Below, one piece after another: positions 12,290 through 23,353 of a DNA stretch of 64,000 nt. This DNA comes from Punctularia strigosozonata HHB-11173 SS5 (Eukaryota; Basidiomycota; Agaricomycetes; Corticiales; Punctulariaceae), in contig NW_006767441.1 of the NCBI RefSeq assembly GCF_000264995.1, positions 266,255 to 330,254 on the forward strand, given 5' to 3'. The notes below the pieces were generated by a model. It worked only from the letters and a program-made list of their open reading frames with translations. It did not search any database and was not told the DNA's origin. Position 1 is the stretch's first letter; each line of letters starts with the position of its first letter. The position numbers and the translations under genes are program-made.

Positions 12290-15214
12290 CTAGAAAGCAA
12301 GTCTGACCTTGCGCCATAAGAGACCCCAATGCTCGTTGATAGGTCCATCAATCCCGAATGCCAACCCTTTGAACCACCAGAAACATGCGACGATAGAGAA
12401 CGAGATGACTCCGAATATAATCCATTTGGTCTTCTCCGTCAACCGGCGCGACGTGAACACAGCGTGATCGATCAAGTGGGCCGCCATCAACACGGCGAAA
12501 TACAATGTTGGTAGCTAAGCAGCAGTAGTCAGCGTCCATGCAAGTGACCGGAAAGTAAAAGATAGCGTACATAGTGATGGAGGTAGGTAACGCGACCCAT
12601 GATTAGGAAGGGGAAGAAATGCAAGAACCAGCCGAAGAATGCGATCTTGCCAACATACAAGAAGTGGTCCCACTCCCCTGCAAAACATGTCGGTTATAAG
12701 AAGTACTATGCATCATAGACACGCACTGGGTTCCATGTCAACGTATTTCCGCTGCTGGCGGAGGAGGTACACCCCGAGGACCACTAGAGATAACCCGAGG
12801 CTGATCGTGCTGCCCCACCATATGATAGGTGTGCCCAGAAGGTAATACTTGGTCTGGTTATCACCCCACCCGCACATACGCAATCCAAGGCGCAACAGCG
12901 GCCAATCGGTGGGCTTCGAGGCAAGGATATCCTCCTTATCGGGATCGGGAATGAGGGCGTTATTTGATGTCATCATCGCGACGTTCAGATGCCAGAAATC
13001 ACGAATGAACGGGGAACTGTAGTAACGAGCATCGCCGGGTGGCACTGTGCAATGAAAGATCAGCAGCCGTACTTATCGAGCAGCGGGATCCAACTGACAG
13101 CGTTCGTTCCAGTGACTTTCCACGTTCCAGTACGTGTGGGTGTCCTTCGGGTTATTCTCCTTATCGCAGCTGACTTCGATCTGTTTGAAGCCCCACTGAG
13201 GTAAAATGGCGTTCGCTGCCCGCAAGTAGCAGCCGAGGACTTGATGTTTGAACCTCATTCTGGTCGTTAACGAATGGATGCGGTCGACCTTTTCTCTTCT
13301 TCCACGATGCAAGTCGTCAACAACCTCAACAACCCAGTAATCGTGGTAGTCGCCGATGGTCGCATTTCCGTAGCAAGAGACCTCGTTGTTGTGCTTCGAT
13401 ACAGGTGCAGGAACGTTGTGCGAGTGCAGGTTGCGAGTAGTCGGAGCATGTTGTAGACGAATGACATCTCCGTGCTTGAGGTACCGAAGAGGTGAGCTGG
13501 AGTCATACACAGGCTCGTCCCACGGAGGCTGAATGATCCACTGGTTGTTATCATCCTTGTAGTGATAGCAAGTGACTTGTTGCTGGTTGGAGCCCACAGG
13601 GTAGGTCTGGACGTGCGAATGCAGCAATCCCCCACCGTACCCAACGTTCTTCAGGGTCAGTTTTGAACCGAAAGCAATGTCTGGTAGAAGATTAGTGCTT
13701 CATCATGGTGCGAATATGGGGAGATCTACCTAGCGGGTTATTGGCGAAGTCATTGCCTTCAAGGTTTGCCTGGAAGAGAGAGCTCATCTGAGCGTCACCT
13801 GGTCCAGAGTGGTTGAGAATGATGAAATGAAGCTTGAATGCGGCCATGTAGGTAAGGAATGGAAGGATAATCAGACAAGCGATGCGAGCACCCCAATGCC
13901 TCGCTTGGTCTCGCTGCAAACAAATCAGCAACAGTGCGGGGGGAACCGAGAAGACGTACGTAGGACATCTTCAAGTCGCCGAACTTTTCCCAAAGGTCTT
14001 CTATGGTGTATAAGCCGACCAGTGCAGTAACGAACAGACCGACTAGTTTCACGCTATACATCGGGTATCAATATCATGCCGCCAATATGGGCTAATGTAC
14101 GCACCCGTTCACCCATCCGATGGAAAGACCAGTCATTACCAACCAGAACCACCAGTCGAAAGAAAACGGCCTACAAAATATAAACAAGTCGTGAAAGTAG
14201 GGTAATACGATGATGCGTACTGATATTGTTGGTTGTGGAACTTAGTAAGGCAGAACACCGTTAAAAATGTAAAGAAAAGCAACATGGAATCCAGCAGGAT
14301 GAATCGCGATATACACAGCCAAGCAACATCTGGGATGTATATGAGCATTGCGCGAGGAAGAACGGAAAGCCAAGCTTTCTCACCGCATAGCACCATTAGC
14401 GCAACGAGATGGCAGGCCCTCCAGCTCATCCCTAGCTCCACAGCTGTGTACCACCCCAGAGGCACTAATGCGACACCGAACATCGCCAACATCACGCGCA
14501 TTGATTGGTAAGGGACGTTATCCGGATACTTTTCGCCGCTCTTGAAGTCGAAGTGTCCATCGTATCCGGAGAGTAAGCCAGCGAGGCCGACAAGCATCTT
14601 TCCGAGAGGTGGGTGGACGTCGAAATAAAATTCGCGCTTCAAATAATGCGAGCCGAACTTTCCAAAGTGGGCCTCGTCCCAGATAACATGCGGAGAGTAG
14701 CCGATTTTATAGAAGCGCGTCCAGCACGAAAGGAGCGTGTAGATGGCTGGAGCAACGTGCTCCATATTTTGTTCCAAGAATTCGCGCTGAATATCGAGTG
14801 AGCGCCAGCGCATGATGGCCATCAATGGAGCGCACGTACCATCGACGTGGCAGGTGGAGGAGGAGGGCGTCGAATGCGCCCACCACCCAGTCCGTTCGCC
14901 TTGGCCAAGTTCATCTTCGAATAGACGTCCTTGCCCCCATCGTCATCGTATGCAGACCCCTTCTCCGACACTGCACCGTAGTCGTGCCCGTTGCTCGCGC
15001 TCGCGCCGGCATTGGTCCTGACGACCCTCCGCCGAGCTGAGTCCTCAGTCATGTAGTGCAGTGGTAGCTCCTCCTGTCTGTAGTCGGGCGGCGGGGTGGG
15101 TGCTTTGGTCCAGTTGGTTGGCGGGTAATTGATCTCTTCAAAGTCGGAAGAAGTGCGCGCTGAGCCTGGTGGGGTCCCGAGATCTAGCGCAACTTGGGCT
15201 GGTCGCAGACTCAT
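12290..15214 (-). CDS. Dolichyl-phosphate-mannose protein O-mannosyltransferase, PMT2 family
   Basis: ER membrane enzyme that moves mannose from Dol-P-Man to Ser/Thr of secretory proteins, usually as a Pmt1-Pmt2 heterodimer. Nine exons sum exactly to 838 residues. After a cytosolic Pro-rich N-terminus comes the first luminal loop, with the catalytic acidic pair in VIWDEAHFGKFGSHYLKREF and then FDVHPPLGKMLVG. The MIR domain spans roughly residues 330-530 (LLHSHVQTYP, NQWIIQPP, LKHGDVIRLQHA, LHSHNVPAPVSKHNNEVSCYG, YWVVEV). LPPGDARYYSSPF and FWHLNVAMMTSNNAL then lead into the C-terminal membrane segments. HFGKFGSHYL and DSMLLFFTFL are PMT2-type rather than PMT1 or PMT4. The C-terminus matches family ends. 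A clear, intact gene. Confidence 0.95.
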
Positions 15215-15581
15215 GAACTAGCTAGGCAGCCTGCTTGAGCTCGCCGGGGTCGGCTGGGTGGGCAGCGTAGGGGCGCTATGCGCTGTCGCGGTGATGGCGT
15301 CTGGTCAAGTATGAGCGTTCTGCACGTGAGTGATACGTAGCCTACGCCGGCGTCGGAAGCCGCAGCTGGCACAGGAAATCCAAACCCGGCCCCGAACACG
15401 CCTAGATCCCAAAATAACGCGGCCGGATTGATATTGCAGACGCGGACAACCCATACATGCATCGTGAGCATGGACGAACAGAAGGTAATAACATGACACA
15501 TGAGAGCGAAAATTAGACTACACAGCAGAAAATATATGGTACCGGCCACGTCCATACACAGAGCATTGATGATTAACGTTT
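15215..15581. other. Spacer upstream of Pmt2, downstream of Nop1
   Basis: 367 bp between two minus-strand genes. It should contain the Nop1 3' UTR and the Pmt2 promoter. No open frame with recognisable content and no RNA gene seen. Confidence 0.55.
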
Positions 15582-16788
15582 TCATGCGTGTCGCTGGTAC
15601 TGAGCTGCAGGTATTGTCATCACACGTCCCGGGTTGAAGCTGAAGGATCCAAGTATGAACACACCTGTAACCATCGCGTGGTCACGCTCGTAAGGCTCAA
15701 GCGTCACCTGCTCGATGGGCTTGAAGTGGAACTTCCGCAGAACCTGCACTTCCGATGCGAAGACCTCCGCGGCCGGAGCGGTGGAATCGATGCAGTTGGC
15801 TTTGATGGAGATGATAGCATGGCCCCCGTTTTTGAGGAAGTTCTCTGCGTTGAGCGCCACGATACGGGCTTGGTCGGGTTGTGCGACGTCGGCGAAGATG
15901 GCGTCGACGCTCGAGAGCAGCATACGGTATTTTTGGGGCGCACGCGCGTCCTCCACAATAGCTAGAAGGATGGTCAAGAGGCAAACTATTCATACCCGAG
16001 GAAAACACGTACGAATGACATTGGTGCGCTTCTTCGCCATGTTGATTAGGTCGCGACCTGAGCGAGGCGAGAACTCAACGGCATAGACGATGCCCTCCTG
16101 TATGTCAAGCATTAGGACGTATACGCATGCGTAAACGAGGAGACGTACGGGACCAACGATGTCTGCGACGTGGCTGACACTGGTTCCGCTGGCAGCACCA
16201 AGGTAAAGCACCTTCTTGCCGGGTGCAATGTATATGTGGTCCAAACCGCCCAAAACGCCAGCGGCCAACTTGGACCGGAAGGGGTTCCAGACGCGGTACT
16301 CGACCTTGGTGCCGTCTACGCCGCCGTCGATAGATATTCTCTTCTCGCCGTAGACGGATTCTCCAGGGACGAGGTTCTTCGTGACAAGCATGTGCTCCTT
16401 GCCCTTAGCGAGGAAAACGCCGGGATGCCTGTGCGGTTCGAGCACAACGTTAGCGCCGCCCCTTGCACCTCCTCTTCCACCGCGTCCGGCACCACGTCCT
16501 CCACGAGCGCCGCCTCGGCCAGGAGGTCCACCGCGACCACCGCGACCGCCCTTTTGTACGCCGCCCCTTGCTCCTCCTACACATGCGTTCAGATCCGCCG
16601 CAAGCTACGATTATCTGGAAAGAATACCTCGTCCTCCGCGGAACCCGCCCCTTCCACCCCGGTCACCTCCACCGCCGCGACCCCTACCGCCGCCGAAGCC
16701 GCCACGGCCTCCTGGAACACCTGTTTTGTTTCTCGAGTTCAGGACATCTGTACGCATTACGATCCGGGCCACACATACCAAACGCCAT
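15582..16788 (-). CDS. NOP1: Fibrillarin, rRNA 2'-O-methyltransferase (Nop1)
   Basis: The SAM-dependent methylase of box C/D snoRNPs in the nucleolus; it also modifies histone H2A Gln. Six exons sum to 311 residues. The start ATG at 16788 gives [17 protein letters not shown], the expected Gly/Arg-rich domain (about residues 1-75, sites for Arg methylation). The methylase domain has [53 protein letters not shown] (SAM-binding motif I), [28 protein letters not shown] and [11 protein letters not shown], with the catalytic Lys in [11 protein letters not shown]. The last intron (15605-15664) is 60 nt and stop-free; splicing gives the normal end HAMVTAQYQRHA. It is head to head with Hel2. The window also contains putative C/D guide RNAs at 34,065-34,485. 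Confidence 0.96.
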
Positions 16789-17083
16789 TTACCACGAGCT
16801 TTGATGTAAAACAGAACGGTAAGGTAGTTGTTGAGCCCCAAACCCACCACAGACCCCTGGTACAATTTTTGGAGTAGAGGAGGAAGCGGTGAGTGACAGT
16901 AGTGTTGTCACGCAGTCATAAACATGAATACCCCATGACTGTCACGCCACACCCGTATCAGCCTGGCCATTCATTACATTCGGGACCGCAGTGACTGCAT
17001 TCGGTTTGTGATCCCGCTGATCAATAAATTAGTGACTCCAGTTTCAGCTTCAATCCTCAAATCCTATTCACGCTATCACCATC
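16789..17083. promoter_or_regulatory. Bidirectional promoter region, NOP1 / HEL2
   Basis: 295 bp between two head-to-head start codons. It must carry both core promoters. An AT-rich patch near 17022-17035 (atcaataaattag) is the only obvious core-like element. That the two genes share control is an inference from layout. Confidence 0.45.
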
Positions 17084-19656
17084 ATGTCTACCGTCGTTCA
17101 ACAACCGAGCCGCCAGCAGAACTCATCTCGCGGTGGTCGCAAGAATCGTCGAGGGGGAAATCGCTCGCAGACAACGCCTATCGCGAAAGCTAACGATGCT
17201 GCGCCTGCGACCGATCACCAAAATGCCGTGGAGACAACGACTGCCGTAAACACCACCACGGACGGTGCTCAGGCCGCTTCTGAGGCTGATGAGGCCGCCG
17301 TGTGCTGGATCTGTGCCGAGCCGGTCAAATATTACTCGGTGTCCGAATGTAACCATCGTACCTGCCATGTATGCGCTCTTCGGCTGCGCGCTCTCTACAA
17401 AAAGATGGAATGCACGTTTTGCAAGGTTCGAGTGGCAAGCGTTGACGTTGGCTGAGTTTTGCTGATGCACCACGGCTCGCATACAGGAACCTCAGCCAAC
17501 GGTTATCTTTACCACCTCTCCCGATGCCGCTTTCTCTAGCTATACCCCAGACTCGATTCCGTTCAAAGACTCGAAGTTATCCATCTTCTTTGAGACTCAA
17601 GATATGATGGAGGACACCCTGATCCTCTTGCGGTTCAATTGTCCTGATCAGAGTTGCGATTATATTGCCTCTGGATGGGGCGATCTCAAGCTCCACGTAC
17701 GGGCGGTTCATGGCAAGCTCATGTGGTCAGTGCAGTCAGTTGGGGTCAATCTTGATAACCTCATCACCGGGGTTTCGCAGCGATCTTTGCATCCGGTCTA
17801 AGAAGGTCTTCTCCCATGAGCATGCTCTGTATCCCCCAAATCAGCTGTCGCTACACCTGCCGTCCATCCCGCACCGTAATCAGAAGCCCGTACCTCAGGA
17901 CAAGATAGAGGGTGGCGTTCATCCACTCTGCGAATTCTGCCGGGAATGTTTCTTCAGCGATGACGAGCTGTACGCGCACATGAGAGAACGTCACGAGGAG
18001 TGCTTTGTGTGTAAACGACAGGAGATCAGGGACCAATAGTGAGCCGACGGTTTGCGATGATGTGAAAAGGTATAGTATTGACGCCTTACCTTTAGCTTCA
18101 GAGATTATCAAGCACTGGTGATTACATTCTACGCGATGTGGATGCTTGACATTGACTAGCGTACCAGGAACATCATTTTACCAATGCTCATTTCCCATGC
18201 CGCCAAGCGGAATGCCTCGCGCAAAAATTCGTAGTATTCGGCTCTGCGTTAGACCTACAGGCGCATATGGTGGAAAATCACGGCGCCGTCATGTCTGCTC
18301 GTGATAGGAAGGCTGCTATGCATCTAGAGACTGACTTTCAGTTCGAGGACAACGCCGGAGGTCGAGACAGGGGCCGCGGAAGGAGAGGCGAACGAGAGCC
18401 TCCCCCGCAGCCTGCTGCACGACCTCCAGCTGCGGGAGGTGGTGGGAGGCGACGAGAAGGTTTCGGAGCCCATCTCACAGGAAGCGGGGAAAGCAGCGCT
18501 GTGGCCACCCCGAGTCACAGGCGATCACCTTCTCCGGCTCGTCAGCGAACGCCATCGCCCCCACGCGATGTTGATCCCGTTGTTGCAGAGTACGTTTCAT
18601 GTTAGCGCGGCTCTTCGTATGACTGATGACCTCGTGCATCGCAGGAGGCACGCAACGTTCTTGTCCCGTTTAAGAACTTTGGCTCCCAATCCTACGAACG
18701 CTGAAATAGCCGTGAAAGCCGCGGTTCGATCCTTCCGGGCCTCTGAATCTACCTCTCGAGACCTCATTTCGACCGTGTGGAGCGTTCTCGATCGTAATCT
18801 GGATAACACCGCGACCATCATCAATCTCCTCGTCGACATGTTCGATGACGAGGAGAAGAAATCCGATCTCCTCGGTGCTTGGAACGGCTTCAAGATAGAA
18901 GTAAGTTCTCACTTCCGCGGTATATCATGGTAGATGCGTGCTGATGCCACGTCCTGCGAACAGCAACGGCGCCAGTTCCCTGAGCTTGTGCCTACAGGAA
19001 CGGGTAGCGACTTCGCCGGCATTACCAGCGGCCGTGTTCTCAATGCAAAGCACTCCACTGCTAACCGCCTCGGGGCGCAACCTTCCCGCGTGTGGGACCG
19101 CGTCGCGCAGGCGGCCAGCTCGTCGCGTACCGCATCATCGCCACTTCCCTCTGCACCCAGACCAGCGCGCCTTCCCGAGCATTTTCCGTCGCTGCAGCCC
19201 GCTGGGCCGTCGACAGCGGTACCTCGCAGCAATGCGCAGCAGCGTACGCCATGGACGGGCAACACCCCCGCTGCGTCCACGGCGAACGTACCCCGACCTT
19301 ATTCTGTTCCAGGGCCCGCTATCACCTCTGCTTCCAAAGCATCAGCGGGACGTGCGAAGGGTCTTGATCTATCCAACAAAGCGTTTCCAGGACTTCCCAC
19401 CTCGACCACTACCAGGCAGAAACCTCCGGTTAGCGGGAACATCTCGCTGAAGAACATAGTTGGCAACACAACCCCGGCCGCCCCGGCATGGGGCGCTAAT
19501 GGTGCATCCAACAACCCGAACTCGACGCAGGATGCAGGGGCCGGCGGTGCGGATGTCAACGATACACCCAATGAGGTGCCTTCACAGAGCAAGAAAGGCA
19601 AAGGGAAGCAGAAACAGAAGCAAACACTGTTCACATTGGGGTCATTCCCGACTTGA
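17084..19656 (+). CDS. Hel2/ZNF598-type RING E3 ubiquitin ligase (ribosome quality control)
   Basis: Senses collided ribosomes and ubiquitinates small-subunit proteins. Seven exons sum to 743 residues. A basic N-terminus (SRGGRKNRRGGNRSQ) precedes the RING domain CWICAEPVKYYSVSECNHRTC...CTFCK (about residues 82-120). A run of C2H2-like fingers follows: FNCPDQSCDYIASGW...HVRAVH, MCDLCIRSKKVF, LCEFCRECFFSDDELYAHMRERH, ECFVC, and FPCRQAECLAQKFVVFGSALDLQAHMVENH. The RFDYxALExHF block appears as YFRDYQALEHHF. The tail is Pro/Ser-rich with a conserved-looking helical part (ATFLSRLRTLAPNPTNAEIAVKAAVRSFRASE) and ends in a Lys-rich stretch. Introns lie at 17426-17486 and five later sites. All zinc ligands that I can place are present. 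Confidence 0.94.
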
Positions 19657-20277
19657 TGATCTCTGCGGCGGATATCCGATCTCATCTTGTCGGATGTAAG
19701 TCTTCGGTGGCGGGATGCATGCCTACACGATGCGCGGTGGGACCAGGCGCAAATTCAGGGCCGATAGATACAAACCTTCTCGCGATAGTAGTCGAGTACA
19801 GTTATAGAGGATGTTGCACACGCCGCCGTTTTAGGCAGGTCCGGATATGAACCAACCTTGTTGCGCAGCTCGGAATGGATGGTCGCTAACGTTCAGCCCT
19901 ACGGCGTTCAAAGTACGTCCGGCAAGCTCACACAATGTATATGGACTAGATTCAGAATTATAGGATAAATGGCAATTATAGGTGTAGTGTTAGGAACACG
20001 TAACGTAGATAACAGTCCGTATCATTACATGTAGCCCATTTGTGTACTTAGTCAATTGTATGTGATCGGGTCGTCGAGTATGTGTTTTGTGGCATGTGTT
20101 AATGGCATAATTTACGAATAACTGGAAAGGATAGCCGAAGACATGGAAATGGATAAGTTATGATCAAAATGCATAGCATGAAGAAAGCTGGCGGAGAAGA
20201 AGAAACGCAGACGACTGTTAGATTCTCGCATGAGTTGCACACCCGGCGTTGGGAAGAGTGAAGCAACGTACAACCAT
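19657..20277. other. Convergent 3' spacer, no gene seen
   Basis: About 620 bp between the Hel2 stop (+) and the phosphatase stop (-). The middle (19900-20150) is AT-rich. Nothing beyond likely 3' UTRs is visible. Confidence 0.6.
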
Positions 20278-20874
20278 TCAAGCGAAAGCTCCAGAACGAA
20301 GCTTATCCGCATATTCTTGCAGCTGTCCTACGAAGCCGAAGTTGGGCTCGGCACTGGCACGCTTTGACTTGACATATTGTACTGCTTGAGCGGGTGACCA
20401 GCCGTAGTGGGCGATCAGGAAAGCGCAGACGACGCTCGCGCTGCGGCTGACACCTTGGACGCAATGTACAAGCACCCGTGCGCTTGGATCGCGGAGCGCC
20501 TCCCGTACGAACGCGGTCGTGGCAGGTAAATGAGCCGCAAGTTCCGCGAACGGGTTGTCCTCCAGCTGCACTTGCATCGCGCGCATTAGAGGCCAGGAGC
20601 CTGCAGGCGGGAGGGCCACGGTACCACGCATGGCAGAGAGGACGTGCGTGATGCCCAAGGCGCGCAGGACCGCCGGGTTTTCAGCGGCGCTGATATCGGA
20701 AATGTAGAGGCGGGGAATAATTTCCGATGCGACGGGGATCTGCGCCGACGCAAAGGCGACGTTCGCCGACGGTTGAGGCATGATAAGCGCTGGTGTATGA
20801 GGCATGGCCGGAGAGTATGGGGAGATATATCTTGGGTAGGCCGATGATGGCGGCATAATGCTGTGACAGGGCAC
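20278..20874 (-). CDS. Dual-specificity protein phosphatase
   Basis: Single exon, 198 residues. A Pro-rich N-terminal 45 residues precede a DSP catalytic domain: SEIIPRLYISDISAAENPAVL, GITHVLSAMRG, a general-acid loop with LEDNPFAELAAHLP (Asp in VQLEDN), the active site VLVHCVQGVSRSASVVCAFL (HCxxGxSRS with catalytic Cys and Arg), then GWSPAQAVQYVKSKR and PNFGFVGQL, the usual 'P N xGF xxQL' end. It removes phosphate from Tyr and Ser/Thr of unknown substrates, and resembles small Yvh1/DUSP12-like or atypical DSPs without the zinc tail. No intron is needed. The catalytic residues are intact. Confidence 0.92.
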   Translation of the reverse strand: MPCHSIMPPSSAYPRYISPYSPAMPHTPALIMPQPSANVAFASAQIPVASEIIPRLYISDISAAENPAVLRALGITHVLSAMRGTVALPPAGSWPLMRAMQVQLEDNPFAELAAHLPATTAFVREALRDPSARVLVHCVQGVSRSASVVCAFLIAHYGWSPAQAVQYVKSKRASAEPNFGFVGQLQEYADKLRSGAFA

Positions 20875-23353
20875 AGACTGAGTAGCGATCTGAGCAGGTA
20901 TTAGAGCATTTCAGCGCGCGTGATTCGAGACAGATGGCAGTGACATCGACGAGGGGGATGAGGAGGGAACAGACATACCATGATTACTATTGATATAGGG
21001 GGCTGTTACGAGTCGGAGCTTCGTTCCCGATGGATGGATGATATGACAGAAGACAGCCGGGGAGCAGATTATGTGACAGGGTGTGAATCAGTGGAGAAAC
21101 TCGTCGGTTGGGCTGGGCTTCCGGTTATATGGATGGGAATGGCTGGGTGTGCACGTCCGGAGAAGCTGGACCGCTCTAGCAGACATCGGGCTCCCTGGCA
21201 CAGCATCGGAGCCCGGTGGGGGGCATATTGTAGGATGCATCGCTTGCTGGTCTGGGGAGGAGCAGCTGTGCTGGCGTTGTTCCAGGATTGGGTGTATGAT
21301 GATCAGGGGCCGGAGCATGGTAGGCTGTGCTGGCGTAGTCCCGAGCGCAGCTCCATCAGTCGACATCAGCGACACCCAAATGTCCTGATCGAGGACCGGT
21401 GGACTCATCCCCCACATCATTCCGCCCATCAGCGCAGTACTCGGGACAGGCAGGAGACGAGGTCAACGCTGGGAAGCGCCCGGGCGAGCCTGGAAAGGCG
21501 CGTCAAACCTTGTGATCGCTCGCACCTGGTTGCTTCGCGTCGCCGTATAGCCACCGTCTGCCCAGGTTCGCTCGACGGACTGCCTAAATCTCGGACGACA
21601 CGCGCCACGGTCAACACACATTTCGCATAGTCCAGCGGGCCAATTCCCCTGCCACCGATGCAGTGTCCGTACTGCGACCGTCGTCAACGTCCTGTACTTT
21701 GTCCATAGACCAACCCCTCTCCTGAGGTGCTCTGGCAACGACGCCGCTGTCTGCTGTTGCGAGAAGGTCCCCGTCGGACCAAACCCACTGAGATCTGCGG
21801 CCATGTGATACCTGTACTTGCGCGCATGTTAAGCCGCGGCGCAACCCATGATGCAACCAGCCGATCGCTCTCAATGCCCCCCTCTACCGCAGTAGCAGTC
21901 AGCGGCCATGATGGCAACACAATACCCCCCTCTCGCCTCGCGGAACGCAGTGACGTGTCGGTATCGGCTGGGTTGTTGGCACGAGCATGCCGTCACTAGC
22001 TACGTGGCTATATTTCCACTGCAGTACGAGCTTGTTCTCGCTTAGTGGTGGCCCAGGGCGGTGCACGTCAGGAATAGTGCATGTTATGGTTCGAGCTCAA
22101 GATCTTTGCAAAGGTAATCAAAGTTTTCAGACCTCAGCTGAGGTCAAACACGCTTTCAGGCGGCGCTCTGTTGATCCTCCTGTTCATCTTGAGAACAGGC
22201 CACACAGATTTACGTGAATCCTTGATTCTGATACTGATCCAAGCGGATGAGAGCATTCTTTTGACTTTGTACACACTGTAGGCGATCTCAGGAAGCTTCA
22301 AGCATACCAATGTGAAGGATGACTGCTACAGAAACCGGCTATTACATCAATCACCATCACCCTCTTCCGAAGCCGGCAGTTTTTGAAATCTACGTGAGCC
22401 CGCTTTGCGTTGCTTATGCTTGATGTACTTGTTTTGTATTTACTGCCATTCGCCACAGCTTGAATCAGCTCCTTACCCGTTGTCAGCAAATATCCTGTCA
22501 ATGTGGAGGCTGTTTATTCGGACAAACAGCAACGAGAGAATGACAGTGCGCATTCGCCAAACACCTCGTACTCTGGCCAGGTCATTTCGGACGGGGTTAT
22601 AATCGTGAAAGCCTTGAGATATGATCGTTGAAGATGATGTACAGGGCTGTAGTCTCCGCTTGTTTGTTTCGCTCCCAGCTGTCATGCTAGCGGTCTGAAT
22701 GCAGTAGTGCGTCTCACTTGTTACCTATTGCTTTATGAAGATGAATGTAGTAGAGCGATGACTCAATATGAAGCGCTCGCTGTTAATTGTCATGAGGCGC
22801 TGTACCGTGATTGGTACATCGACCCCATTTACTACATAGGTAGGTGGCTCGTTCGTAACACAGTCGACGTACCGAGTGCGGCCGTCAATCTAGCACTCCA
22901 CCAGAAGTCACAGCGGAAACTTCGGTACAACAAATCTGTTGTGCTGTATAAAGGACGTTATGCATGTCGTTGTTTTGCTGGGACGTTGCGGACAGCTGGA
23001 GCGTTGTTGCTAGCTCTTCCTTCCCAATACTGAATCCCGGTCCGCTAAATTGAACGAACAGGTGCATTAAACTCGGCTATCCTTTGTCGGGTCTTAACTA
23101 AAATGACGGTCTCGCCGAGGTTCGAGCGACGAGAATCATGTAATAGTGGTCGCATAGCGTAGTTACAGAGGACACGCATGGGCGGCGGCATGACACAAAC
23201 ATGGGAGAAACACAAACAGCAATAGAGTAATTACTACTGCTAACCGTTCCGAGAATCATTTGGGGCAGAATTTGGAAAAGGGCAACGCTATGAGAGGTCG
23301 TGATATTGCGGGCGGGTGAGGGTACTAGGGAGATGCGATGGCAGCGTGGGCGT
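20875..23353. other. Gene-poor 2.5-kb region
   Basis: The longest stretch without a recognisable gene. The longest open frame (20980-21630, +) has Trp/Arg/His-rich sequence with no motif, overlaps equally long frames on the other strand, and looks like chance. Composition shifts from GC-rich (20,900-21,950) to AT-richer (22,050-23,090). I found no tRNA, no clear inverted repeat at its ends and no transposase or polymerase motif. It should contain the 5' region of the phosphatase on the left and the eIF4A 3' UTR on the right. A non-coding RNA or a fast-evolving small gene cannot be excluded. Confidence 0.55.

Noticed and set aside
20980-21630. 216-codon open frame on plus strand
   Set aside because: Biased Trp/Arg/His content, no motif, and equally long overlapping frames on the minus strand. 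Looks like chance in GC-rich DNA.
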